Shown piece by piece: positions 61,401-64,000 of a stretch of DNA of 64,000 nt. Source of the stretch: JANSWP01 sp041941305 (GTDB lineage Bacteria > Bacteroidota > Bacteroidia > Chitinophagales > Saprospiraceae); contig JBGTQJ010000049.1 in assembly GCA_041941305.1 (NCBI GenBank), positions 4,666 through 68,665 on the forward strand. Reading direction: 5' to 3'. The position numbers and the translations under genes are program-made. Every line of letters starts with the position of its first letter. Position 1 is the first letter of the stretch. The notes under the pieces are model-generated. The model ran no database searches, had not been told where the DNA came from, and was given only the letters and a program-made list of their open reading frames with translations.

Positions 61401-64000
61401 TGCAATAGTCAAATCGGAAGCTGGCGTATCAATTGTCGGTGGGGTATCATCTTCAACAATAATATCTGCCTGAGTTGTAATTGCATTCCCACAATCATCG
61501 GTAGCGGTAAACGTAACCGTTGCAGTTCCAGAAGCAGCACAATCATCTGAAATGTTAGTGTAATCATGACTCCAGGTAATATTTCCACATATATCACTTG
61601 CGACAGCATTGCCATTGTTATTTAACCAATTATTAATCAAGGTAGCTTGACTTGCAGCATCACATGGAATTGTCAAATCAGAAGCCGGAGTATCTATACT
61701 CGCTGCCGTATTGTCAATAATGAAAATATTGGCTTGAGCAGTGCTTGCATTTCCACAATCATCTGTAGCTGTGAAAGTCACAGTTGCACTTCCAGTTGCA
61801 CCACAATCATCCGTAAGTCCTGAATAGTTGTTTGTCCAGGTAATTGATGAACATTCATCCGTTGCTGTTGCTCCTCCCTGGGCTGCCAACCAGTTATTGA
61901 TATCAGTTGTATTGCCCGCACCGTCACATTCTACTGTTAAATCGGATGGAGATAATGTAATCATTGGATCTGTATTGTCTTCTACCGTCAAAGTCGCAGT
62001 GGTGATTTCAGCATTGCCACATTCATCTGTGGCCGTGAAAGTGACGACCACTGTTCCTGTTTCACCACAATCATCTGTGAGATTATTAGTGTAATCATGG
62101 CTCCAGGTCACATTACCACATTCATCACTTGCCACTGCATTTCCATTTGCATCCAACCAATTTTGTATCGTCGTTGCTTGATTTGCAGCATCACATGCAA
62201 TGGTTAAGTCCGAAGCTGGTGTATCTATACCTGGTGCGGTGTTGTCTATGATAAAAATATTCGCTTGGGCAGTCGTTGCATTGCCACAATCATCTGTAGC
62301 TGTGAAAGTGACAATTGCCGAACCAGTTGCACCGCAATCATCCGTTAGACCTGAATAGTTATTTGTCCAGGTAATAGTTGAACATTCATCCATTGCAGTA
62401 GCTCCTCCCTGGGCTGCCAACCAGTTATTAATATCTGTTGTATTGCCAGCACCATCACATGCTACCGTCAAATCGGATGGAGATAATGTAATCACTGGAT
62501 CTGTATTATCCTCTACGGTCAAAGTCCCTGTGGTCGTCTCAGCATTGCCACATTCATCTGTTGCTGTAAATGTCACTACCACTGTTCCGGTTTCTCCACA
62601 ATCATCTGATAGATTATTGGTGTAATCATGACTCCAGGTCACATTGCCACATACATCACTTGCCACTGCATTACCGTTCGCATCCAACCAGGTTTGAATT
62701 GTTGTTGCTTGATTTGAAGCATCACATGCAATTGTCAAATCGGAAGCTGGGGTATCGATGCTTGGTGCAGTGTTGTCGATAATAAAAATATTCGCCAGAG
62801 CGGTCGTCGCATTTCCACAATCATCTGTAGCTGTGAAAGTCACAGTTGCACTTCCAGTTGCTCCACAATCATCGGAAAGTCCAGTATAATTATTTGTCCA
62901 GGTAATAGTCGAACATTCATCATTAGCAGTAGCACCACCTTGTGTTGCTAACCAATTGTTGATATCAGTGGTATTGCCAGCACCATCACACTCTACAGTC
63001 AAATCGGATGGAGATAATGTAATCACTGGATCGGTGTTATCCTCAACTGTCAAGGTCGCTGTAGTTGTTTCTGCATTGCCACATTCATCAGTAGCCGTAA
63101 ACGTCACCACTACTGTTCCAGTTTCTCCACAATCATCACTCAAATTATTGGTGTAATCATGACTCCAATTCACATTGCCACATACATCACTTGCCACTGC
63201 ATTTCCATTTGCATCCAACCAGTTTTGTATTGTAGTAGCCTGATTTGCTGCATCGCATGCTATTGTCAAATTGGAAGCTGGAGTATCGATGCTTGGTGCA
63301 GTGTTGTCGATAATAAAAATATTCGCCGTAGCAGTCGTCGCATTTCCGCAATCATCTGTGGCGGTGAAAGTTACAGTTGCTGATCCTGTTGCTCCACAAT
63401 CATCAGAAAGTCCTGTATAATTATTTGTCCAGGTAATAGTCGAACATTCATCATTAGCAGTAGCACCACCTTGTGTTGCTAACCAATTGTTGATATCAGT
63501 GGTATTGCCAGCACCATCACACTCTACAGTCAAATCGGATGGAGATAATGTAATCACTGGATCGGTGTTATCCTCAACTGTCAAGGTCGCTGTAGTTGTT
63601 TCTGCATTGCCACATTCATCAGTAGCCGTAAACGTCACCACTACTGTTCCAGTTTCTCCACAATCATCACTCAAATTATTGGTGTAATCATGACTCCAAT
63701 TCACATTGCCACATACATCACTTGCCACTGCATTTCCATTTGCATCCAACCAGTTTTGTATTGTAGTAGCCTGATTTGCTGCATCGCATGCTATTGTCAA
63801 ATTGGAAGCTGGAGTATCGATGCTTGGTGCAGTGTTGTCGATAATAAAAATATTCGCCGTAGCAGTCGTCGCATTTCCGCAATCATCTGTGGCGGTGAAA
63901 GTTACAGTTGCTGATCCTGTTGCTCCACAATCATCAGAAAGTCCTGTATAATTATTTGTCCAGGTAATAGTCGAACATTCATCATTAGCAGTAGCACCAC
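31464..64000 (-). CDS. Giant HYR/SprB-repeat surface protein with T9SS type B sorting domain (N-terminus beyond right edge)
   Basis: The frame is open from the right edge to TAA at 31464-31466: 10,844 visible residues, over 1 MDa. From N to C: 17 long HYR-like modules (right edge to about 59580), 64 short HYR-like modules (about 59580-44345), PKD-like and Ig-like domains (about 44345-43850), and SprB repeats in eight super-repeats (about 43850-32840). Then come a unique segment with a cadherin-like domain (AVDDEADTYKDEPVVLQVLP, about 32005-31735) and a type B sorting domain (FSGFSPNGDGLNDTFIIQG ... FNRWGNEVFRAEYYANDWGG). It is expected to cross the outer membrane by type IX secretion and stay on the surface, as the gliding adhesin SprB does. 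An adhesive or filament-forming role is inferred. No start codon or signal peptide is visible. Confidence 0.92.
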   Translation of the reverse strand, partial: GATANDECSTITWTNNYTGLSDDCGATGSATVTFTATDDCGNATTATANIFIIDNTAPSIDTPASNLTIACDAANQATTIQNWLDANGNAVASDVCGNVNWSHDYTNNLSDDCGETGTVVVTFTATDECGNAETTTATLTVEDNTDPVITLSPSDLTVECDGAGNTTDINNWLATQGGATANDECSTITWTNNYTGLSDDCGATGSATVTFTATDDCGNATTATANIFIIDNTAPSIDTPASNLTIACDAANQATTIQNWLDANGNAVASDVCGNVNWSHDYTNNLSDDCGETGTVVVTFTATDECGNAETTTATLTVEDNTDPVITLSPSDLTVECDGAGNTTDINNWLATQGGATANDECSTITWTNNYTGLSDDCGATGSATVTFTATDDCGNATTALANIFIIDNTAPSIDTPASDLTIACDASNQATTIQTWLDANGNAVASDVCGNVTWSHDYTNNLSDDCGETGTVVVTFTATDECGNAETTTGTLTVEDNTDPVITLSPSDLTVACDGAGNTTDINNWLAAQGGATAMDECSTITWTNNYSGLTDDCGATGSAIVTFTATDDCGNATTAQANIFIIDNTAPGIDTPASDLTIACDAANQATTIQNWLDANGNAVASDECGNVTWSHDYTNNLTDDCGETGTVVVTFTATDECGNAEITTATLTVEDNTDPMITLSPSDLTVECDGAGNTTDINNWLAAQGGATATDECSSITWTNNYSGLTDDCGATGSATVTFTATDDCGNASTAQANIFIIDNTAASIDTPASDLTIPCDAASQATLINNWLNNNGNAVASDICGNITWSHDYTNISDDCAASGTATVTFTATDDCGNAITTQADIIVEDDTPPTIDTPASDLTIACDAANQATTINNWLNNNGGAIASDLCGNVSWTNDYSNNLSDDCGETGTVVVTFTATDECGNAATTTANLSVEDNTDPVITLSPSDLSVECDGSGNTTDINNWLAAQGGATATDECSNITWTNNYSGLSDDCGATGSATVTFTATDDCGNATTASAQIIIFDSTAPTITTNAGNLTIPCDAANQATTIQNWLNANGNAVATEVCGNLTWSHDYSNNLSDDCGETGTVVVTFTATDDCGNAETTTATLTVEDNTDPVITLSPSDLSVECDGAGNTSDINNWLAAQGGATATDDCSTITWTNNYTGLSDDCGATGSAIVTFTASDECGNTTTASAQIIIFDSQAPTITTNAGDLTIPCDAASQAATIQNWLDANGNAVATDVCGNLIWSHDYTNNLSDDCGETGTVVVTFTATDDCGNAETTTATLAVEDNNDPQITTSPSDLTVECDGTGNTVDINNWLASQGGAVVTDECSSVTWTNDYSNVSDDCGASGFATVTFTATDDCGNATTAQANIFILDNTAPQITAFAQDTVVECDGLGNLTDLNIWLANNGGATATDDCGDIVWTNDYNNLGVTPIPCDNDTTAFITVIFTATDDCGNADQTTARFLIVDQQPPLLANTPADLSIECDAVPAPANVTASDVCDSDVDLDFVEITIPGSCAGDYTITRTWTATDDCGMQTTHTQNIFVFDNSAPVLSGVPDNETVECDAVPAPATVTASDNCDTDLTVQYQEVRTDGPCEDSYILTRTWTVEDDCGNTVSESQIITVQDTSAPVFDSTPSATLDVECDVVPPAPTLTASDNCDTDVTVSFSETQTDDGCDDNFTVTRTWIATDNCGNSTSYTQTITVGDNTPPAITGVPSDLSAECDEIPAAANPTASDNCDTDVQLTLVETTTPGACPNDYTLIRTWTATDNCGNQSTETQNIFVFDNSIPELSGVPADVTVECDAVPSPASPTVNDNCTTSLTIDYQEVRTNGVCDDSYTLTRTWTVEDDCGNQVSESQVITVEDNTDPVFTFVPGDISVECDEIPAPGTPTANDNCDSDVVITLTESTLAGPCANDYTLVRTWTATDNCGNQTTATQNIFVFDNSLPELVGVPADETVECDAVPSPPTVTATDNCTSSLTVDYQEVRTDGICDDSYTLTRTWTVEDDCGNQISESQVITVQDSTDPVFTSVPGDISAECDDIPVASTPTATDNCDGDLAITLAETTISGACPNDYVLVRTWTATDNCGNSTTASQNIFVFDNSVPVFVGIPSDVTVECDNLPTPAAPTVTDNCDSDITIDYQEVRTDGACTDSYILTRTWTATDDCGNSISETQIVTVEDNTDPVLAGVPANETVECDVVPAPASPTATDNCDTDVQISFNETTTVGTCPGSYVLTRTWTATDNCGNTDIQTQTITVEDVTDPVLAGIPSDLSIECDEIPAPASPTATDNCDADVAISFIETTLAGPCPNDYTIVRTWIATDDCGNQSTGTQNIFIFDNTIPELTGVPSDVTVECDNIPAVANPTVSDNCSTALTIDYQEVRIDGICEDTYILTRTWTAEDDCGNQVSESQIITVEDNIDPVLAGIPSDLSVECDEIPAPASPSATDNCDADVEITFVETTVSGSCPNDYTLVRTWTATDNCGNQSIGTQNVFVFDNSLPELTGIPGDITVECENVPAPASPTASDNCTTSLTIDYQEVRTDGACDDSYTLTRTWTVEDDCGNQISESQVIRVEDNTDPVLVGVPSDLSVECDEIPAPASPTANDNCDSDVQINFVETTNAGPCPQDYTLVRAWTATDNCGNAVTQTQNIFVFDNSVPEFTNIPADVTINCEDSLPTDQPTASDNCGVVTMTLDIQNTPGACPAESIVTKTWTATDDCGNEFEAVQVITIEDNENPVLANLPADITLECDGILPNDAPTASDNCDTDVTLDMVENELPGSCPQERVIARLWTATDDCGNVTTGSQLITIEDSTNPVLSNVPADISIECDQALPTAEPIVSDNCDTDVTLTVVDNQIPGGCPQEYTIERVWTATDDCGNSSTASQRIIVHDPEMPQFVNAPNDITVDCDAVPDPPTDVTATDNCDNDVDILYSESTAPGVCVNTFIITRTWIATDDCGNSIVHQQEVSVSDTEAPVITGVPANTNADCDAIPNPPLPTDVVATDNCDPDPTLTFEETTAPGICDDDVIITRTWTATDACGNVSTATQVITVGDSQPPVLSGIPADISAECSNIPVVPTDVTATDNCDSDPQITFTENTLPGACPDQYTLQRIWTATDECGNTSSASQTIIVDDTTEPVLVGVPADTDADCDNIPAPATVTATDNCDTNVSIDFDEDIQTNTCGQIITRTWIATDNCGLQTQATQVINVVDTEAPVLTGIPADISAECDDIPDPDPSVAATDNCDTDVEIVVTENILPDDCPDRYTLERFWTATDDCGNQTTASQRIIVDDTTEPVLVGVPADTNADCDNIPAAATVTATDNCDTNVEIIFDEQIVDNACGQTITRTWTATDNCGLQTQATQVISVVDNEDPVLANVPADISAECDDIPDPDPAVSASDNCDTDVTIVVTENILPDDCPGRYTIERFWTATDDCGNETSESQRIIVDDTTAPIIAGVPADETVSCNEVPDVPAPGVVTATDNCDTDVELIFEEQTTDTPCGEIITRTWTATDDCGNQTVETQTITVGDTQAPVLNDIPADITVECDDIPTSINPTVSDDCDDDISVLFSDIITPGSCDDNYIITRTWTATDDCGNSTSAQQIVTVQDTTEPVLAGVPVDANVPCDNIPVVPSDVVATDNCDTDLIVVFDEQVVNNACGQTITRTWSATDICGNTVTESQILNVVDDEAPVITGVPADISAECSELPPIPSNVTVTDNCDTDVTLDFSENTLPGACTGQYTLQRIWTATDDCGNVTTESQTIIVDDTTTPELIGVPTDADVDCNNIPSPASVTATDNCDTDVEVTLDEQIVNNPCGQTITRTWTATDDCGLTEVATQVINVTDNEDPVITGVPADISAECADLPPIPSDVTVSDNCDPDVTLDFIENILPGTCTGQYSLQRIWTATDDCGNVSTASQTIIVDDTTEPVLVGVPADENVSCTDVPDVPAPGVVTATDNCDTDVEIVFDEQIQNDACGQTITRTWIATDDCGLSTQATQIITVGDTEAPSITNVPADISAECSDLPPIPSDVTVTDNCDTDVTLDFTENILPGACQGQYTLQRVWTATDDCGNVTTESQTIIVNDTTDPVLVGVPANQDASCDNIPDVPAPGVVTATDNCDTDVEIIFDEQIVNNGCGQTITRTWTATDDCGLTTQSTQIINVGDTELPVIAGVPLDISTDCNEVPDVPAPGLVTATDNCDTDVQLEYEEQTIAGACSGNYTLIRIWTATDDCGNETTESQTISVSDTEAPIISGVPADISAECSELPDIPTDVTVTDNCDADVTLNFTENILPGACQGQYTLQRIWTATDDCGNQVSATQTIIVDDTTAPELLGIPADVNSSCDEVPDVPGPGVITATDNCDTDVEITFDEQIEVNGCGQTITRTWIATDDCGLSTQAVQVIEVGDTEAPIINNVPASVAANCDEVPGLPGPGVVTASDNCDTDVELTFNENTIPGACEGSYTLERTWTAIDDCGNISVETQTITVGDFEAPVITNVPADISAECSDLPAIPTDVTVTDNCDLDIAIDFSENILPGSCPGQYTLQRIWTATDDCGNSTSAAQTIIVDDTTEPILVGVPADETVDCNVVPDLPAPGTITASDNCDTDVEITFNEQIEDTPCGQIITRTWTAIDDCGLIAEGVQIITAEDTQDPVLTDIPEDITVECDNIPTSINPTVQDDCDDDIPVLFSDIITPGACPDNYIITRIWTATDDCGNSTSAQQIVTVEDTTPPTLIGVPDDVSAGCDAIPTIPPVGTVTATDNCDTGLSVTFEESIEDNDCGQTITRTWTAIDKCGNVASESQIIAVGDDGPPAIANVPSDETVECDNIPDVPTNVTVSDACDSDVVLEFVETTVAGDCPGSYSIIRTWSSSDDCGNLAEVSQTITVEDSQAPILTGIPGTANVDCNSIPDLPVSGTITASDNCDTDIAITFDEQVEDLTCGQTITRIWTATDDCGNSSTASQIINVTDLEIPELSNIPADVTAECSDLPEIPNDITVSDNCDSDIDMVVEEETLAGACTGSYTLIRRWTATDDCGNEVEASQTIIVFDTEAPILVGVPADLTADCNNVPDVPAPGIITATDNCDTDTQITFNEQIEDTACGQVITRTWTATDDCGNSSEISQIITVGDTQDPVLSDIPEDITVECDNIPTSVDPTVTDDCDSDISVLFSDIITPGACENEYVITRTWTATDECGNSTSAQQIVTVEDTVPPTLVGVPADIGAGCDEIPDIPPVGTVTATDNCDDGVTVTFEETTEDNPCGRTITRTWTATDACGNVSTASQIISVGDDGAPSIVGVPSSVTVSCTNIPDAPAPGVVEATDSCDDDVELNMTESTTAGVCEDSYTITRLWTATDDCGNIETAEQIITVEDSEAPVLAGIPADDTANCGSIPPPPVAGTVTATDNCDTDVEITFSESTEAGVCENAYQLIRMWTATDNCGNTMVASQRITVGDTEAPVFNTTPTDETIECGEDSNPPTLTATDNCDSDVDITFDEVQSDGACEGSYILTRTWTATDECGNSSSLQQIVTVEDNTAPVLAGVPSDIGSNCDDVPDVPAPGVVTASDNCDINVDVTFDEQIENNACGQTITRTWTATDDCGNVASASQIISVGDDGAPAFVDIPADITVECDDIPTSIDPTVQDACDDDIPVLFSDIITPGICEDSYIITRTWTATDDCGNTGSAEQIITVEDNTPPVLAGIPNDVDAGCDNLPSPPAPGTVTATDNCDTDVEITFEEVTNQNGDCNDGIIRTWTATDNCGNVTTASQVISIGDLIAPVLVNVPEDITAECDDIPLAIDPTATDNCDDDVEITMTETITPGDCLESYTIVRTWTALDNCGNAATGVQEVAVFDNTPPELTNIPDDLTVDCNNIPNVPQNISVSDNCAPGLVAEFEENSELTDCGEIITRKWMATDGCGNTIEEFQTITVEDTEAPVMTDIPADVTVDCASIPTAIDPTVTDNCDADIAINFSDIITPGACDDTYIIIRTWTAVDDCGNETSDAQTITVEDNVAPELVGIPDDFSGSCNEDPGVPTITATDNCDQTVDIVLDEQFDNTNCGTTITRIWTATDNCGNQTTATQIVELLDSEPPVIISPPLDLTVDCDNIPDIPDLELEDDCADNISWYYEDDINLGACEYDYVLTRTWTATDLCGNSVQATQQMVVIDVLVPVFDIIPQNITIDCGDVPPVLNVTASDNCDPDTEITFEESIENTDCGQIITRTWTAMDDCQNGDVVQQVIEIEDTQAPVFVTEPIDLTVDCDNVPTSSNLQVEDNCDTDIQVVFSDIITPGSCANNYLITRTWTASDDCGNAIESTQIITVHDQLAPVFSTTPQDLTIDCADLPDAEIISATDNCDANIAVTFEENVLNNDCGQTITRTWTASDECGNGAVHEQIITTTDNIPPVIENIPPDLTIACDQVPDPPANLTATDNCDNDVQLIYVEEMDPENCQESYTITRTWTATDECGNVTTEVQMITAVDDVAPELLGVPSDITVNLSLGEQVPDVPGGIFATDNCDTDVEILFEETNTLNTDGYVLTWTWTAFDNCGNFTEEVMLVTVIQTVANAQIIPEDPIMCGGGEIQFSALPDEPGTTYEWSATGGSFSDPNAQTTMFSIYTPGTYIISVVITTPGGGTGTAATSVTVNDLPSMVADGTTPICVGDLLQLTATPGADSYSWTGPNGFTSNETNPELSDVSMLAAGDYILNAEFGVCEAIDTVHVEVGEQPDFALEVTDADCMNSGEITLTNQGSSSDYTFDWEDMAGTNDEQDRTDLAAGTYHVTISTPEGCETIFADIQVNFDNDLIVSGQMDSESTCGNADGGASILVTSGGSGNYSYSWPDGNTNASRTDLAAGTYAVTVSDLDSDCENITTVIVTDMVTVPANISIEGGYTSCPGASDGLADYTVTFPPDFVHPADTVFVDGAGNEVFNGQLPVGNDYCALIYDGNGCLAAQGCFVIVDPESIQVTVNVEHQTCTEMGSISLTVIGGTGTIFYDWADMAGNNNVLSERDNLIGGYYSVTVYDANNCAYIIDDIEVIDGCEACVPPVVTNVITTDADCASPNGTATIEMEGDLSDYNFFWNPPVAFSNSSTTLSSAVYGVTISLVSDPSCTTEMNIVISSNGGPQASNVITTPDYCNAGNGSVTIEPIDYLYLWNHDNQLMSSRNDLSAGTYYVAILDPLNATCPTQLEIQIDSSDNLGVFENIIQYPTCGNANAEVEILASGGSSNFDYLWNDGNTETSRTGLAAGTYAVTVTDIDLGCTGEVTFDLPDQTSSAIVTAQDTLVSCYGELDGFVEYDYDLEPGFVEPADVKIIDTNFEEYINGGLVPGNYCVQVFDANGCLAGEACFEVFEPQELSIEAQLQNKDCDQNGSITLTITGGTGNYTYNWNTGSTEPNISDLPEGTYAVTLVDENDCVTVMDNIGIINDCAQSCEAPAVNAIDVQDASCNENNGNAVIEVAGNMADFDYTWSPDVSNSSTANDLAPGTYDVTISVPGDTCSTEISFAIADLGTPLVDIESTSPANCELADGGAILSPLTYNYLWSDGNTQASRTDLSSGIHIVTVTDPVSDCSITIEVEIEENNPFELQANIIDEPTCGDNNGHVEILGNGSGNYTYVWNNGGDAASYDDLAAGTYTVTVTDNQIGCIAEITFVINDSVSGATVTTNDTSVSCYGETDATVIYNVNLEPGFATPETIEIRNNSGILQTNGNLAPGNHCVIVLDADGCQAGEACFEVTEPQALSADSVVENKTCDSSGTVTISVAGGTQPYFFDWNDLAGNDNPQNRSGLDVGIYTVTITDSRSCSLIFNFTIEDDCVPGCDAPEVLFTNTTDALCGNSDGSASIVMIDDPASYNFVWSPNVSSNNEAQDLAAGTYNVTITNISDTCSTEISILVGNIDGPNPQLLNTTDATCGNSDGSAQFAPDYQFDWSDGGTGAFRNDLASGVYQVTATDQNNCVTVAQVEIYETNPLDIQVVVNAEPSCGEANGVVSINPNISGNYTYNWSDGGTGDLRDDLMASIYSVTVTNTDNNCEAVTTFTLTDNISGASVTVSDISVSCFDAKDGDITYDIDYETGFAQPASIEIQNSLGNVVQNGTLIPGNYCIVVKDANGCMAGEGCFEVIEPQELIVAVQSQNANCNTGGEITLSVSGGSGNITYSWNDGNTASFRTDLLPNNYSVTITDENGCSKTLQNILIEDDCVISCDEPAISEIEIIDASCQTADGTITIEMEGTLSNYNFIWQNDVASTNTAINLPSGTYQVTIEWVNDPDCETAIAITVDEDCSTSCEEPVVASIDVQDTNCGSQDGAIFIEMEGDINDFIFEWSPIVSSSNIATGIGAGTYDVRITVQGDTCQTELSITVDNNDNPQANIQSITNATCDAADGSATLNPSVYGYEWSDGGNGFNRNDLPAGTYEVTVTDLITGCQSFLNVEIESESLFEVSASTTNADCNIGGSIITSLANGTAPYNFQWSDLGGNNGPQHRNDLSEGNYTATITDSNNCEFVLDNLVIENDCQATPCETPEVLFINTTDATCDESNGSAHITMDGELDDFVFAWPQNISTSNEADNLEAGAYEVTITLASDTCQTIINILIGNEEGPQPQLLNTTPATCGQANGSAQLAPGYNFSWSDGSNETFRDGLTSGIYLVTATDAVTGCSEVIEIEIEETNPLELSFVINTQPSCGEANGNVSVNPSINGTYTYNWSDGGSGDSRNDLLSGTYTVTATDDVSGCSAMATFTLTDNVAVAQVIAQEVAVSCFGANDASSNYNVTYDPAFVQPASIEIVDVNDSTVQDGSMGVGTYCIIVSDGNGCIAGQACFEVTEPQELFASVSSQNANCNEGGGIILTVSGGTGLLTYSWNDGNTQASRTDLSPGTYAVTISDENLCQKVLSGIVIEDDCQTGGCDEPVVVNINTTEATCQVADGTATIQVQGNSDDFLYNWSGNSSTTNMATDLAAGAYSVTIAQVSDPTCFTVVFVTIEEDCNTGCDEPVVIQITTSDASCGNADGGATIEMQGNWIDYAYTWTNDVSTINTSNTLVAGIYEVTIAQPNDPDCNTIVSILIEDDCNKTCSEPVIASTIITDAKCGESGGAVTIFMVEDLSDLTFTWTNDISSTNNAVNLESGVYEVTIAFVDDPDCFTETTIVIGNTDGPQAQIASTTPANCNASDGVASLAPNSYSYQWSDGGTSASRTNLVAGKHFVTVTDPATGCTSILEVFIETESPLQAEAMDIVPPTCGNTNGSVTIQAHAGTGNYTYQWSDGGVGQTRINLPAGTYEVTVIDNISGCETTTSFVLSDDVAGATISVSDLILDCKGDQNGTADFTISYQTNFAAPATIEIIASNGDAVQNGNLSEGTYCIVIADANGCLAGQECFEVTAPEALNAFINATNQDCINGGTIQLSVNGGIGDYSFNWSDLGGGNDPQNRTDLDAGIYEVTVLDENNCSITIQNITIIDDCQTGGCDDPVVSNISTTDATCQNSDGTATVLMQGNTADYTFAWTGDVSTTNFVTGLAAGTYEVTITLTSDPSCQTITSILIEDDCTTGCDEPVVSNINTSDATCGNADGVAQISVIGNLSDYNFTWTGGISTANTASNLPAGNYNVTVAWVSDPTCQTIVTLEIEEDCTTSCEQPVIANIITQDASCSENNGSITIELENENLTYTYTWYNTVTNTNTATGLAAGTYGVTISNADDLTCFVEASIVIGNQDGPQAIVTSITAATCTASDGTATLSPDNYGYSWSDSGSGAARDDLSAGIYTITVTDPVTNCIDVLEIEIDGSSPINVQANIASEPTCGEANGAVLIQIQGGSNDYLVTWDDGTQGTSRSDLSAGTYVVSVLDNQTGCSKEITFVLTDNVAGAVISLTNPSVSCPGQSDGTLVYDLVLDAGFAIPETIEIRNDNGGLVNNGALASGNYCLLVLDANGCLAAEECFEVIEPQAIDIEIISTDKECNVGGTITLNIQGGTPDYSFNWVDIIGGIEPQNRTNLDEGTYRVTATDQNGCEVIIQDIVIEDNCVITGCDEPVIANTIISDATCSEANGSIYIEMTEDLTNYEFVWSNGINNTNTAVDLAPGLYDVTISNVTDPTCQTILQLVVGNIDGPVALIANTTPANCAANDGTASLAPANYDYQWSDGGVGADRTDLPAGTYLVILFDSNTGCYGSLEVVIGQISPLQATATINNQPDCGNANGSVTINVTGGNGNYSYSWGAGNIQNNLAAGSYSVTIQDIDTNCETIVDFTLTDEVAAATISLVTDTISVTCAGEADATVVYGVDYDPAFVQPATEEFKDAFGNVVNNGTLATGDYCLIITDGNGCIAGQACFTVVEPQALNLAQAVNPVTCDEAGSIELTIAGGTQPYEYLWQDLPGSTDEASRDDLDAGSYSVTVQDANGCQIQTTIEVLNDCDIDDCEDLIDEESIALDVPYCEDAQLCVPIEYTEMSGWTILDNGQPFVGEIRGCDFDSTYSYNYSNVMGNGFDGPYFVNEWIMNGTSYNGQFQSIEEIVNALNSWNPEGNWTLDIGELTIRGGNSWHNYGDITITHQGTGAIAILELNAQMMPAGTSLHLTPGSHEIILTNIASGCSDTVSVAVDCGVVEYMIDTMIVNSMDTICLDVDWLPGNLSSIENLCENNSGEYVLVDVLDPNCIIVEAIDMGDEQACIIICDDLGFCDTTYINFSIILDESTDLPIAVDDEADTYKDEPVVLQVLPNDTLNGDLVDIRIIQPPLYGTVTINPDGTITYNPHEDHCEPDEPDFFTYEICNSGGCDTATVYITVDCEKYVIFSGFSPNGDGLNDTFIIQGVERMTYNRLLIFNRWGNEVFRAEYYANDWGGTFNNEDLPDGTYFYIFEDDDGKTVTGYVQIRR
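32840..43850 (-). repeat. SprB-type repeat region in five-module super-repeats
   Basis: Modules follow a pattern such as SGNYTYNWSDGGTG then DLxAGTYxVTVTD. They recur in order: a GGxIxLxVxGG module; one or more CDEPVVxNIxTTDATC modules; a GPQAxIxxTTPATC module; a PTCGxANGxVxI module; and a distinctive VSCxGxxDGTxxYxV module ending CFEVxEPQ. The CFEV-type module occurs eight times by hand count. The second module type is duplicated in some super-repeats, and one super-repeat lacks the CFEV module. Confidence 0.85.
44345..59580 (-). repeat. 64 short HYR-like modules (about 79 residues each)
   Basis: Each module reads roughly VLxGVPADxTVECDxIPxP, then TATDNCDTDVxI, a G-x-C segment, and RTWTATDDCGN. 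Sixty-four starts were counted by hand. Most modules carry four cysteines at fixed places. Over long stretches two subtypes alternate (one with PGACPxxYTLxRxW, the other with NNACGQTITRTW), showing amplification as pairs. Confidence 0.85.
59580..64000 (-). repeat. 17 long HYR-like modules (about 88 residues), perfect tandem copies at the edge
   Basis: Two subtypes alternate: A (TIACDAANQATTIQNWLDAN ... TDECGNAETTTATLTVEDN) and B (TVECDGAGNTTDINNWLA ... TDDCGNATTA). A+B is 177 residues or 531 bp. Bases 62885-63469 and 63416-64000 appear identical at a shift of 531 bp. Further left the copies diverge gradually. Confidence 0.88.

Noticed and set aside
31500..63914. Dozens of plus-strand frames of 60-210 codons inside the giant gene
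   Set aside because: They recur with the module period and are antisense shadows of the repeats (for example the same product at 62956 and 63487). None has a recognisable domain or an own start context.
62885..64000. CRISPR-like repeat array
   Set aside because: The repeat unit is 531 bp and codes for protein modules without spacers, so it is a coding tandem repeat.
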